Assembly: GCA_016648135.1 (NCBI GenBank)
Contig: JADDOH010010161.1
Location: 1-64,000, forward strand
Reading direction: 5' to 3'
DNA from: Agrypnia vestita
Lineage: Eukaryota > Arthropoda > Insecta > Trichoptera > Phryganeidae
DNA: 64,000 nt
Shown here in pieces: positions 1 to 8,965 of this stretch. A model generated the notes under the pieces. The model was given only the letters and a program-made list of their open reading frames with translations. It searched no databases and was not told the origin of the DNA. Within the stretch, counting starts at the first letter, position 1; the number at the start of each line of letters is the position of its first letter. Made by a program: the position numbers and the translations under genes.

Positions 1-190
1 GAGTTTGAGCTTCTACGATCTTTTTGGCCGACATTTCGGATCCAATTTTAGGGTCCATCATTAGGATCAATATGTTGTAGTGTAACTGATGCCATCAGCC
101 CCCATGATGGACTCTGTAATGGGATCTGAAAATTCAAAAGGTCATAGAAATACGGCAGAATATTCCTGAAACTCAAATCAGAAGATATCA
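1..190. repeat. Foldback repeat fragment, hammerhead-associated family e
   Basis: This is a decayed copy of the foldback family seen intact at 1993-2203 and again near 34930-35090. Shared landmarks are the TTGGCCGACAT-like segment near 26, the CATCAGCC...ATGATGGACTCTG segment near 92-115 and the outward-facing AAATCAGAAG end. The hammerhead-like core is badly mutated (ATGATGG in place of CUGAUGA; GAAA slipped). The left boundary lies at or before the window edge. Confidence 0.5.
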
Positions 191-509
191 AATGTATGTT
201 GGACAGTTACAAATCATGTATTTTGCGACCTATTCTCACTACTAAAATACGATTCAGAAAAGCCCAAAGACATCCGTAGTGTATCAATAGTGTAACAACG
301 ACCCTAGCGTTGTAGAAAGCAATACACCTCCACGCAGCGCATACAATCTGCGACCGCGCAAGAAACAATCAGTACTTCCTTGACCCCTGCGGCGGTAGGA
401 CACTGTTTTGATGACACTGTGATATGACCACATCATCTAGAAAAAATCTCTACACACTCTTACGGTTCGTATAAAATATCCGTTGTTTCAATACATAAAG
501 TAGAAAGTA
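191..509. other. No recognised feature
   Basis: Moderately AT-rich single-copy-looking sequence with one short GC-richer patch around 300-400. I see no gene, tRNA or repeat that recurs elsewhere in the window. Confidence 0.4.
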
Positions 510-960
510 CTAGCTGTACCCTCGCGGCTTCGCACGCGTAGATTTTTAGAACACTGTTTGGATCATCATAGAACTTTCGCGAACCTTCTAGGACATTCTA
601 CTTCCAGAACTTTCAAGAAATTCGAATGTATAGAAACCTTCTAGACACACTGACACATTCCGCCACTTAGTTTAGAACCTTATAGAACTTTCGGGAATTT
701 TCTAGAACCTTCTTCTTCCAGAACTTTCTAGAGCAGGTATTTCCGGAACCTTCTAGACTTATCAACACAGTCAGCGCGCAATTTGAAGCATTTACGGCCT
801 TCCCATAACAAAACAATGTCCTAGAAATCACATTTTCGTCACCCACTCCCACCCACGCACAGCCACCCCCAACCAAACTTGCATTTTTTCGATGTGACAC
901 CAAGGGCTATCCATCACCATAACCACCGGTGGGTGGTTGTGGAGAAAACTTGGCGGGTAG
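510..960 (-). mobile_element. Helitron-like element, 3' terminal part
   Basis: Read on the minus strand, the sequence ends TACGCGTGCGAAGCCGCG, then GGGTACAG, then CTAG followed by T. This is the usual Helitron 3' layout (GC-rich hairpin, short spacer, CTRR, insertion between A and T). The same CTACGCGTGCG block occurs in the Helitron-like copies ending near 5025 and starting near 55790. The inner boundary is uncertain; the sequence to about 960, including a long open frame on the minus strand at 667-903, may be element interior. The interior carries the GAA/TTC array described separately. Confidence 0.5.
571..758. promoter_or_regulatory. Dense heat-shock-element-like array (alternating GAA and TTC)
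   Basis: Heat shock factor trimers bind alternating GAA and TTC units spaced every 5 bp. Here 685-712 holds six consecutive perfect units (GAA, TTC, GAA, TTC, GAA, TTC, each separated by 2 bp). Two further units upstream (675-682) fit with one mismatch, giving eight in register over 675-712. Other clusters are GAA-TTC-GAA-TTC at 571-588, GAA-TTC-GAA near 607-620, GAA-TTC-GAg at 721-733 and TTC-GAA-TTC-GAc at 741-758. The array lies 60-250 bp inside a Helitron-like 3' end. Binding is inferred from the motif; a degenerate TTCTAGAA tandem repeat is the alternative. Confidence 0.55.
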
Positions 961-974
961 GGAAACACGGGTTT

Positions 975-1268
975 CTTTATATATATACTATATATATATA
1001 TAATATATATCTAATATATATATATATATATCTATATAATATATAGTTTCTTTCATATTTTTCATTTATTTATGGAAGCGAGTTCCGTAATTTTATTAAG
1101 ACATTAATAATGAAATTACGATAAACACACAAATACCACATAATAATTTTTCAGTTTTATTATTTGATATTTGTGTGTTTTCCTCTAATTTCATTTATTA
1201 TTCTTAATAATATTAGTATATATATCTATATATAATATATATATATTAATATATAATATATATATTGA
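975..1268. repeat. Two AT-dinucleotide microsatellites with an imperfect hairpin between them
   Basis: Runs of alternating T and A occupy about 979-1050 and 1214-1265. Between them, a CACACAAATACCA stretch near 1126 is the imperfect reverse complement of the sequence around 1168-1182. No gene is visible. Confidence 0.7.
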
Positions 1269-1299
1269 TTTAAATGTACAAAAGTTCGACAGAAGCGTT

Positions 1300-1640
1300 T
1301 TGTGAAAATTTGTGTGCGCGCTATATTTTTTTGCGTGCGCTATGAGTTTGCGTCCCGGCGCGTCCACGCTCGGCGAGCCGCTCGGCCCGCCTGGCCGCGC
1401 AGGCGCGCTAGGCGGCGCGGCCGATGAATAATAATTGATGGTCCTATAGAAAGTCATGCGAGCTCACGACGCCCGCCAGCCCCCTCCCGCCCCCGCCCTG
1501 CGTTGCCCAACTCGGCGATAATGTGCGAAATCCGATGGAAATCGCCGAGATGAGTGTGTAATTACCGCCGGCCGGTGCTGCGAGCGGAGAGTGAATACGT
1601 ATCATCAGGCACGAGCACAAAGTGATAGGAATATTAATGA
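1300..1640. other. GC-rich, CpG-rich island, unassigned
   Basis: Composition shifts sharply from the AT-rich surroundings to CpG-rich sequence (GCGCG, CGGCCCG, GCCGGCC motifs) at about 1310-1600. It does not recur in the window, does not look like a transposon and has no convincing reading frame; the small open frame on the minus strand is biased toward A, P and G as any GC-rich frame would be. A host exon, 5' UTR, promoter or conserved enhancer are all possible. No choice can be made from this sequence alone. Confidence 0.4.
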
Positions 1641-1663
1641 AAACCAGTTACGTGCGAAATGCC

Positions 1664-1740
1664 GCCCTCGCAGCCCAGTGGGCACGACACTGGCTCTCAC
1701 ACCGAGGGTTCCGGGTTCGATCCTGGCCAGGCCACAATGA
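1664..1740 (+). mobile_element. tRNA-derived SINE, family 1 (5' part)
   Basis: The head GCCCTCGCAGCCCAGTGGGC carries an A-box-like segment, and GGGTTCGATCC is a B box of the RNA polymerase III type. It matches the longer copies at 8729-8906 and 29971-30144, but the 3' non-tRNA part (TGTGATTTACTC...GGGCCTCTTGGCC) is missing, so the copy is truncated shortly after the tRNA-like head. Confidence 0.75.
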
Positions 1741-1992
1741 ATCTATTTAATTATAAAAAAATAGTGCACTGAATGTCATATCAATCACTATTAAACATCG
1801 TTCGAATTCACGGATAAAAAAACATAATTAAACGGCTGGAGATAGGGCTTGAACCCCGGCAACGTTGCTATCGCCGAGCCTGCATTATCCGTCAAAAATA
1901 CAGTATATATAGCAAAGACGCGAATCATTTCCTGTTTCGCCCAAAAAAAAAAAAAAAATGTTCAAATATTTTGATAAAAGTCGTTATTACTA

Positions 1993-2203
1993 ATAATGTT
2001 CTTAGGTTTTCACGGCCACTCAGAATCTTCTGGTTTGTATCTTACGGGGATTATGCCATGTTTTTATGTTCTTTCTGGCCGACGTCTCGGATGCCATTGC
2101 AAGGGCCATCACAGCCCTGATGATGGACCCTGCAATGGGTTCCAAAACGTCAAACAGACAGTAAAAACACGGCATAATACCCTAGAAGACACAAACCAGA
2201 AGA
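1993..2203. mobile_element. Foldback element family e with 13-bp target duplication
   Basis: Its ends are reverse complements (TCTTCTGGTTTGTATC near 2027 against GACACAAACCAGAAGA near 2190). A perfect 13-bp direct repeat GTCGTTATTACTA flanks it at 1980-1992 and 2204-2216. The copy at 22655-23025 shows the empty site context. The loop holds a hammerhead-like module at 2117-2151. A 13-bp duplication is long for a DNA transposon and more typical of reverse-transcribed insertions. Confidence 0.75.
2117..2151 (+). ncRNA. Hammerhead-ribozyme-like motif (family e), damaged core
   Basis: CTGATGA is intact at 2117-2123, followed by one extra T, a stem GGACC/GGTTCC closing over TGCAA, then AAAACGTC where GAAACGTC is expected (G12 mutated). 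The related copy near 35020 keeps GAAACGTCGGCC but has ATGATGA in place of CTGATGA. Together they imply an ancestor with an intact core, ACGU stem III and a GUC cleavage triplet. This copy should be inactive. Confidence 0.4.
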
Positions 2204-2307
2204 GTCGTTATTACTATTTCATGGGTGCCGGCTATAAATAAGTAAATACTTATTCTTTAGGAATCGAACGTAAAAGTACAGCAATTTGTGACGGGTCGCT
2301 AGTATAC

Positions 2308-2440
2308 TTACTATTTTCAAAATTAACTAAACGCTTGCGCTATGAAAATAGGACTAACTTGCTGCTGTCCTGGAATGGGCTTCGAACCACCGACCACCAG
2401 ATCACTAGGCGAGCGTCATCACCATTATACCAACAACCTA
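2308..2440 (-). mobile_element. tRNA-derived SINE, family 2
   Basis: Reverse complement of the family seen at 12208-12390: the minus strand gives GGTTCGAAGCCCATTCC-like B box after a GATCTGGTGGTCGG segment, then CTATTTTCATAGC and TTAGTT. The head is decayed. Confidence 0.65.
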
Positions 2441-2524
2441 CTCATTACAACAGCTTATTTACTCAATTATTTCTAATTTTGAATTCAATTCAATTCGTGT
2501 CAATTCGTGATGGAATTCTATTTT

Positions 2525-2960
2525 AATCTTCTTCTTCTTTCTTTATGATCTATGTGGTCTGTTCTCCAGAGAATAGCCCCTCTTTTGAGGTAGATTCCGA
2601 GTTTTTCTTCCATCTGTTGGGAGGTCTTCCGCGAGGGCGGTTTCAATGAGGCTGATTATATAGCGCGATATAAGAGAGTCTGGTGTTGTTCATTCTCTGA
2701 ACATGACCATACCAAATCTCTCCTTCGCTCTCTTCTCCGTCGTACAATGTCCTCAATCTCACATATATTTCATAATCTGGTGTTCCTCACGCGATCCTTC
2801 GAGTCTTAGCTGCTATCATCCTCTGTGTCTTCTGCTCGGAAGTCCTTAATGTTTGTTTGGTCCTGACTGTGTCTGCTCTGACGCCTTCAACGCCATATAT
2901 CATTAATCGTCTTACACATGATTTATGGATTGTTATGTTAATGATTTTATGATATACACT
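2525..2960 (-). mobile_element. LINE ORF2 C-terminal fragment with GAA tail (decayed)
   Basis: Minus-strand translation in several frames gives MIYGVEGVRADT, TLRTSEQKTQRMIAAKTR, WYGHVQRMNNTRL and PRGRPPNRWKK. This series occurs in the same order at the C-terminus of insect non-LTR retrotransposon proteins (after the reverse transcriptase). Frameshifts and stops separate the pieces, and a GAAGAAGAA-type run (plus strand TCTTCTTCTT near 2526) marks the 3' tail. Confidence 0.6.
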
Positions 2961-3054
2961 ATAACTACAGTAGCTTATATGGAATATTAAAAAAAAAACA
3001 TTTTTATTCAAGTGAAATAAAAATAAGAAAGCCTTATAAACTTTTTTTTTCAAA

Positions 3055-3345
3055 TTCCTGCTTTTTCAAAATGATTTTATTGACATGTATTAAAGCGAAT
3101 GAATTTTTAATATTCGATAAAAATTATTTTCATTATAGTCGAAGGTTTTACAAAGATTGGTCAGAAATATTGAAAAAAAAACAGCTAACTTTGATGTCGC
3201 TTATCCCAGTAATTGTTAAAAATTGTTAAAAGACCCAAAGTGTAAGGAATATTTTCTATTAAAAATTGACTGAAAAAATTCCCTAAAGATTTTGCTACTA
3301 GCTACAAGACATCTGTATAATTTCGATGTAGTAATGAACGTTCAG
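3055..3345 (+). repeat. Remnants of two repeat families (K-like and H)
   Basis: 3075-3230 resembles the right arm of the palindromic MITE at 23585-24193 (GCGAATGAATTTTTAATATTCG, then CAGAAATATTGAAAAAAA). 3225-3345 matches 43055-43170 (CCCAAAGYGTRARGAATATTTTCTATT). Neither boundary is clear. Confidence 0.4.
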
Positions 3346-4150
3346 TGATTCCATGTAGTTTTAAGGGTAGGCGATAGTTTGTTTTTGTTGATATTTCTCC
3401 GGATTAAACAATCTTGGGTGATTGATTGTTTAGCTTCAGTAATAGAGCCTCATAGACTACAAAAACATTAAAAAATAATATGTTATAATAAAAAAATAAA
3501 AATGATGAAAATATGGAAGTTAATTTATTTTATTTAAGAATATCAAAATTTAATATCGACATGACAAAGGCCCATGCGATAAAATGTCGCAACGACATAA
3601 TGATAACATTTTAAATGTTTTTTAGGAAGGATTAAATTAATTAATGAATTGATAATGGTGACAAAATTATTGAATATATTCTTCCACAAATTCTTTCACG
3701 AGATGTGTCCAAGCCATCCTATATATATACTTTTCTTCGTATTTCTTCAATAATCTTCCCCTAATAATCAGAAAAATAATAAATTTAAAATTGAAACCAA
3801 AAAACGTATACAATACAAACACCTACACATAATATTGATGATCATGAAACTATTTGAAAATGTTAGTTGCACCTTCCAACCCAATATTATCATCAAAATA
3901 AAAGAGAATTAAAGGCTACTTACTACGTTTGCTTAGTAGGTAATATAACATTTATTTGTATATAATCTTTGTTATACATCCAATTCTATTTTGTACTACT
4001 TAGGTTAATTAATGGATATTATAACTTTACACCTGCAATACTTCTATATACACGAGTCTCTGACCTCATTGCGATATTATAATAATATATATTCAAGAAC
4101 ACATTCATATTTGTGAAGTTGTAATTTTTCAGAACGAAGTTCTGTGAAAT
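3346..4150. other. AT-rich, no recognised feature
   Basis: No gene, RNA or transposon signature is seen; the stretch is very AT-rich with short homopolymer runs. Confidence 0.4.
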
Positions 4151-4153
4151 ATT

Positions 4154-4444
4154 TAATAACCAAATTAATTAATCAATTAGAAAGACATACAGAAAAATCT
4201 AATTCACGAAAAAAGTGGATTGCTCTATGGACAAAAATAAAAATTAATCAATTAATAAAAATAAGAACTACATATAAGGTCGATATATTCATGGAAACAT
4301 AGAGGGTTGCTATAGCTTAGTGGTCAGAGCACCGGCCCCGGAAAGGAGGTGACCTGGGTTCGAATCCCAGTAGTAACCTAATATTTTTTCGTGAATTAGA
4401 TTTTTCTGTATGTCTTTCTAATTGATTAATTAATTTGGTTATTA
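4154..4444. repeat. About 60-bp inverted repeat enclosing a tRNA-like unit
   Basis: The left arm (4154-4213) begins AATAACCAAATTAATTAATC and runs into AGAAAGACATACAGAAAAAT; the right arm (4384-4444) is its near-perfect reverse complement. The loop of about 170 bp contains an AT-rich leader and the tRNA-like sequence at 4305-4379. A second family member at 14722-14945 has the leader, tRNA-like unit and one flank but no second arm, so the inverted arrangement is particular to this copy. Confidence 0.7.
4305..4379 (+). pseudogene. tRNA-like sequence (head of a repeat family), not a working tRNA
   Basis: A seven-pair acceptor stem forms (GGTTGCT with AGTAACC, one G-U), and the T arm CTGGG-TTCGAAT-CCCAG is perfect. 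If standard spacing is applied the anticodon stem (CCGGC against AGGAG) does not pair and position 33 is C instead of T, so a functional tRNA is unlikely. The same CCCCGGAAAGG block recurs at 14773-14847 and near 15050, so this is the tRNA-derived part of a dispersed repeat. Confidence 0.65.
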
Positions 4445-4651
4445 GAATAAATTGTTTTCTTATTTTAAATGTTAAATTGTATGAATTTATTAAAAACAAA
4501 TAAATAAAAATAAAATAATAATAACATTACTGTCACGAGAGTCTAAAAAACTATAGTAATTACATACTATCGTATTTCATGAAAACCTATTTTTTGACGG
4601 AAAATCTGAAAAAAAATCGGATAAAATCCGATCTCGTTATTTTAAATTTTA

Positions 4652-5050
4652 TCTATACTAATATATAAAGAGGTAAAGTTTGTAAGTTTGGATATATGAG
4701 ATAATCTCCGAAACTACTTATTCGATTTCAAAAATTCTTTCACTAATATTTAGAATGGACTTTCAAAATGGACGTTAGTTATATATTATCCCGTTAAAAT
4801 AAAAGGGCTTTTCGTGGTTACCTATTTTACAACTAAGGACGACCAAAAAATGTTCGAGCGATGTATTTTTTACGAACGCTACCTTAACGGTAAGAGATAT
4901 TGAAATACTTTCTTTTGAAAAGTTGTAGAACTCAAAAAGTTTTATGAAAAAATCTGGAAAAACACATATCTTTATGTTAAGGTTAATACACAAATTGATA
5001 AAATATGACTAAGTTACTCAAAATCTACGCGTGCGTAATCCACCCGTCTA
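4652..5050 (+). mobile_element. Helitron-like element
   Basis: It starts TCTATACTAATATATAAAG directly after A, the Helitron-type 5' end, and continues with GTTTGTAAGTTTGGAT and the AATCTCCGAAACTACTTATT segment. It matches the reverse-oriented copy at 55788-56191 over its length and shares the CTACGCGTGCG block near its 3' end with the copy at 510. No coding capacity is visible; the 3' terminus is blurred around 5040. Confidence 0.55.
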
Positions 5051-5410
5051 AGTTAGTATAAAATATGGATAGTAAAAACAGTAGATTTTATATGATACAA
5101 AAGCAAAAGTGAAAGTGAAAGAATATATATAAAGAATCATATGTATGGACATGTAGTTATTATTGAATATTAAAGCAAAATTCGATTTAGACCTTTTTCT
5201 TAAATGAATAGAGGTCTAACCGCCATATCAATTAATAATATTTAAATCGCTTCGTGTAGGGATGACTGAAATAAAAGTAAACTGACATGCAATTTCTGTA
5301 TGTTAGTAAGAATTTTAAAAAATGAAAAATGTTTCGGATCAATGCGTGTGTGTGGGTATGTGTCTAAACAATACGTAAGTTACAAAACGCATCCGTGTGG
5401 TCATATTACA
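5051..5410. other. AT-rich, no recognised feature
   Basis: No gene or repeat was recognised between the Helitron-like element and the tRNA-like fragment at 5416. Confidence 0.4.
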
Positions 5411-5415
5411 TTAAG

Positions 5416-5502
5416 ATGAGCTCGATAGCCGAATAGGTCATTTGTGAACGCAAAGTGCACGCGCCTCGTGATTAAGAGGTCGTGACTTTAATTTTTCCGA
5501 TA
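5416..5502 (+). mobile_element. Possible third tRNA-derived SINE fragment
   Basis: ATGAGCTCGATAGCCGAATA gives an A-box-like head and GTGCACGCGCCTCGTGATTA the usual anticodon-arm region of such SINEs; the following AGAGGTCGTGACTTTAATTT would be a decayed B box. It occurs only once here, so the call is tentative. Confidence 0.35.
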
Positions 5503-5619
5503 AAAGATGTCGCAATACTTATTTCATATTATTATTACCTACATTAAACAATTTTATTAAGTCGTTTCAAATATTCCTCTTAAATTCAAATATTCCTTTT
5601 AAAATTCACAATGATGTTA

Positions 5620-5962
5620 CTCACAGAACTACGATAGACTGTATGAAGTGGAGACAACTTACAGGCGTAATGTGCGATAGAAACTGCATATAATAGAAAG
5701 GCGCATGTTACGCTGGTCAGCGGGTGTCACACTGCTCGACAAAGTTCGAAATGAGCACATAAGGGGTAGCTTTAAAATCACCCCAATTAAAGACAAAACC
5801 AAAGAGAAACGTCTACGATGATATGGTCACGTCCAGAGACGCCCAGAAGACCATATGGTTGAGCTTGTCCTAAAACTGCCAACGATAATACGTAAACGTG
5901 GACGACCGCCCGCCAGTTGGTTGAGGACGGTCGAAAAAGACCTAAAAGAAGACCAACTATAA
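5620..5962 (+). mobile_element. LINE ORF2 C-terminal fragment
   Basis: From 5699 one frame reads RRMLRWSAGVTLLDKVRNEH, then RLR-stop-YGHVQRRPED, and RKRGRPPASWLRTVEKDLK before a stop at 5960. This is the typical tail of an insect non-LTR retrotransposon polymerase (RW.GHV.R...GRP..W motif). A single in-frame TGA replaces the expected Trp of RWYGHV. The fragment is 5'-truncated. Confidence 0.7.
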
Positions 5963-6017
5963 CAGTTATTTATATTGAATTACTGATATGTAATTTTTGA
6001 AGCTGTACTTTTCATCT

Positions 6018-6300
6018 GTCAAATTATCGAATATGCCTCTCAAATTTGGAATCCAGTATGTAGTAATGATATGTTTTAGATCAAAAAATTACAGAATTGA
6101 TTTATGAAATGTCTAATCAACCCTGACATACTTGGAGAGACCCAAGTGACGTTATTTTTCTAGATAACTTTAAAGTAAACTTAATCCATGTAGACTCAAG
6201 CCAAATCAAAAATAGATTATCCATACCTATGTACCCAGATGGATATCAATTTAAGTACTATTTTTCAACACTGTTATTGACACCAAAAAGAACATAATAT
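6018..6300 (+). mobile_element. Decayed LINE reverse-transcriptase fragment
   Basis: The frame around 6018-6130 reads CQIIEYASQIWNPVCSNDMF followed after a stop by IKKLQN and FMKCLIN. This corresponds to the (L)EY.S.IWNP segment just downstream of the catalytic region in Jockey/CR1-type elements. Weakly matching residues continue to about 6300. Confidence 0.45.
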
Positions 6301-7165
6301 CTACATTTTTCAACACCACAATCACTTCAATCAAATCAAACGATATTGATACCAAAAAGAAGATGATGTCTATTATATTTTAAAAATATAACACAGATTT
6401 TTATACCATTCCTATTCCATGTTCATTCCATTCTCTTATCTCTCCACCCCTTCTGAAATTTATTAAACTGTGTTACTATTTATTAAGCTGTGTTACTACT
6501 GTATAATTTATTTCTTCTAATATCTTTTCATAAATCTAGAGGATTCATGAATTTGGCTTACATTCACATATTTTATTCAACTCACCCGAAAAGCTGTTTG
6601 AATTCTCAGATAAAATATTAAAATAATTCATATTTTATCATAATAAATAAAATATTTAGAATATTGTAGTTACAGAAGGTTAAATGAAAAAGTTATCAAG
6701 GTTACTCATAAAATCCAATAACAAAACTGCTAAAATAAACAAAAACATTTTGACACAGGATTTTTCTTTTGAGGAGGTTATAAATATTATATTTATTTTA
6801 AAATAAAATTTTCAAATGGCTGTATAACCATTTACAATAAAAATAATCAAATTTGGCTTCCACTTCTACTTTTTTATTTTATAATTAATAAGAATACATA
6901 TTGTTTTCACCACTAACTTATCGAAAATTTTAACTTGTATCGGGGCCAATGTTTCCTTAATCAGGATACACGTATACTAAAAATTTAATCGATGTATAGA
7001 CCATAAAAAAAAAAAAAATAATAGGTATATGAGAGATGAGTAAAAATAATTATGTACTAATATGAAAACAAATTTAAAGGATAACTATTTGTTAAAATGA
7101 CCTGGTTATTTATAATATTCAATTTAATATTGGCACATTAATACCTACCAATATTTGTTACTGAA
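6301..7165. other. AT-rich, with a trace of family b repeat
   Basis: 7030-7160 resembles the interior of repeat family b (GACCTGGTTATTTATAAT then ATTCAATTTA), also found at 29441-29600 and inside 37240-37640. Nothing else is recognised. Confidence 0.35.
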
Positions 7166-7169
7166 AAGC

Positions 7170-7470
7170 TTCTTCTTCTTCTTCTTCTTCTTCTGCTTCA
7201 TCTAGGACTACGTCCTGTCATTGCTCGGAGCCTGTTCCTGGGATACAGATGTCCAGCTATCTCGCCATCTTTTATGCGGTCTTCCTGGGAGTCTGGTACC
7301 AGACGGCAGCTTGTTCGCTGCTATGCTCACTACTCTCTCAGAACAAGCTCTCTCCACATGATCTCTCCAGTAACGTCTTCTAGATCTTCCCCATCGGACA
7401 ATATCCTCGACGTCACAAGTCCTTCGTATTTCCGAATTCCTCACTCGGTCTGTCAAAATACTGAAAAGCA
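7170..7470 (-). mobile_element. LINE ORF2 C-terminal fragment with GAA-repeat tail
   Basis: The minus strand carries an open frame with DRVRNSEIRRTCDVEDIVRW, YWRDHVERACSERV and PGRPHKRWRDSW, a recognisable C-terminus of an insect non-LTR retrotransposon. It ends just before a run of TTC triplets on the plus strand (7173-7195), that is, a GAA microsatellite tail. The family differs from the copy at 5620. Confidence 0.65.
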
Positions 7471-7990
7471 TTAGAGAAAAATCGTGTTTATACTAGTAAG
7501 TAAACAAATTTCAAATTCAATAGTTTAAAATTACTTTTTTAAATTTTTTAAAAATTTTAAAGTTTAAAATATCCCAAATTCTCTTCAACTAGCTTTCTAT
7601 CTATACTAATAATAAATTAAAATTGAATTTCTTAGATTTCGCAGTTAAAGATATAATAAAAGTTTAGTATGCGTAGTGGTCTGGGTGGACACTTTATTGT
7701 TGTACCATTTTGAATATTGTTACCAAAATTCCTGCCTTATCCCACGCTTGATATATTCAGCAGATCAGTTGAACGCGTTTCCTCAGGGAAGTAAGTTCGG
7801 TCAATATCAAGTCTATTTAAAACGATTTATGATTATTGTGATAGCTGTAATTACTGATTTGTGATTTTTTACGTACTTAGATGAACTATTCGTGCCTTAA
7901 TGGATTTTCGTTCCAACCAAAGGATCGCAGTATCTGTGCGTCGTTTTCGCACATTTATGGGACTAATCTTTTATCATCCGTCTTATAGCT
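7471..7990. other. AT-rich, with a Helitron-like 5' end fragment
   Basis: ATCTATACTAATAATAAATT at about 7600 resembles the 5' end of the Helitron at 4652, but the similarity stops within 40 bp. The remainder shows no gene. Confidence 0.35.
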
Positions 7991-7993
7991 CGT

Positions 7994-8135
7994 GACCCTC
8001 GTAGTCCAATGGGCATGACACTGGTTTCCCATGCTAGGGGTTCCGATTCCCGGTCAGGTTACAGCACGCCTAAGTGAGTTTCTAGAACTTTGTGTGATGA
8101 TTAATCGGGCCTCGCAGTGTTTAAAATTCAAATAA
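7994..8135 (+). mobile_element. tRNA-derived SINE, family 1, decayed
   Basis: GACCCTCGTAGTCCAATGGG and the CATGACACTGGTTTCCCATG segment match the family 1 head; the B box is partly lost (GGGGTTCCGATTCCC). A faint match to the family tail (ATCGGGCCTCG) ends near 8120. Confidence 0.6.
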
Positions 8136-8530
8136 ATGTAATAAAATCTGTGGACTTTTTTATGATAACTGTGTGTGTGAGTTTAACAGTCAGCGATCTG
8201 CAGCTTTGGAACGAGAACATAACAAGGTAAGTTGACGTTCCCTTATTCCTTTATGTCATGCTTAAAATTTAATATTTATGTTTTCTCTTGTTGTCGATTC
8301 CTTATATCCTTCAAATAGGTACGTTGAATAAATATTTTCGGGATTGTACTGTGGAGAATATATATCAGATATTTCTGGTGAAGTAAACAAATATTTTCTT
8401 AAAATATAACATAGCTTACTATAAGTTAATAAAAATAATAAGTATTTATTTCCTTACACTATCCATAATTTTACAGATTATTGGTTAATCAATAAATAAC
8501 TCAGTTTTATTTACACAGTATCTAATATAA
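8136..8530. other. AT-rich, no recognised feature
   Basis: A good splice-donor-like AAGGTAAGT lies at 8224-8232, but no accompanying coding signal was found. See the rejected list. Confidence 0.4.
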
Positions 8531-8533
8531 AAG

Positions 8534-8600
8534 GTAGTCTCTCGTCATCCAGTAAACATGACACTGGCTTCGTGTATCGGAGATTCCGTAGAGGTCATAA
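8534..8600 (+). mobile_element. tRNA-derived SINE, family 1, fragment
   Basis: CTCTCGTCATCCAGTAAACATGACACTGGCTTC matches the head of family 1 with several substitutions, and AGAGGTCATAA the end of the tRNA-like part. Confidence 0.5.
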
Positions 8601-8682
8601 TACCTTTTTTTCTGTTTTATAAAATAGAGATCAAAACACAGAAAACTTTTCGCATTAATATTCTTCTTACATTTTCCAAATG

Positions 8683-8965
8683 AAACTAAATAGCTTGTGT
8701 TATGAAAATAAAACAAAAAATTATTGTATTTTTTTTTTTTTTTTTACGCTTCAACAGGCCAGGAGGCCCAATTATAGAAGCGAAATACATCACAAAACAC
8801 CCAGGCTAGAGTAAATCACATAGATTAAATTGTGACCTCACCGGGAATCGAACCCGGAACCCTCGATTTGGGAAGCCAGCGTCATACCCACTACGCTACG
8901 AGGGCCGCCTTATCCTAAAATGGGGCTTGAATCAGCGACCACTGGATCAATTATGTGATTGTCTT
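8683..8965 (-). mobile_element. tRNA-derived SINE, family 2, split by a family 1 SINE
   Basis: The plus-strand pieces AACTAAATAGCTTGTGTTATGAAAATA (8690-8712) and ATCCTAAAATGGGGCTTGAATC (8913-8933) are the two sides of one reverse-oriented family 2 copy; the sequence expected between them is replaced by the family 1 element at 8729-8906. Confidence 0.55.
8729..8906 (-). mobile_element. tRNA-derived SINE, family 1, full length
   Basis: Reads on the minus strand from GGCCCTCGTAGCG through the B box GGGTTCGATTCCC, the middle ATGTGATTTACTC and GGGTGTTTTGTGATG, and the tail GGGCCTCC-TGGCCTGTTGAAGCG, ending in a run of 17 A. This is the reference copy for the family. It is transcribed by RNA polymerase III and mobilised by a LINE partner in known SINEs. 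Confidence 0.85.

Larger units (their letters stand above)
1790..2302 (+). mobile_element. Helitron-like element family C, interrupted
   Basis: It matches the copy at 22655-23025 through GGCTGGAGAT, a tRNA-like B-box sequence on the minus strand, the AGACGCGAAYCATTTC segment, a GGTGYCGGYTATA segment, and a terminus that ends TGACGGGTCG then CTAG and T at 2299-2303. The short hairpin just before CTAG and the CTAG/T junction fit a Helitron 3' end. The element is split at 1993-2203 by a foldback insertion; the two halves read on continuously across the gap. Confidence 0.6.

Noticed and set aside
979..1050. TATA-box promoter in the AT tract
   Set aside because: It is a dinucleotide microsatellite; TATA words are unavoidable and no initiator is correctly placed.
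4305..4379. Functional tRNA gene
   Set aside because: Acceptor and T arms pair, but the anticodon stem does not, position 33 is not T, and the unit recurs as a dispersed repeat.
8190..8226. Possible 37-nt micro-exon between TTTAACAG and GTAAGT
   Set aside because: The donor is good, but the upstream tract is not pyrimidine-rich, and no neighbouring coding exon was found.
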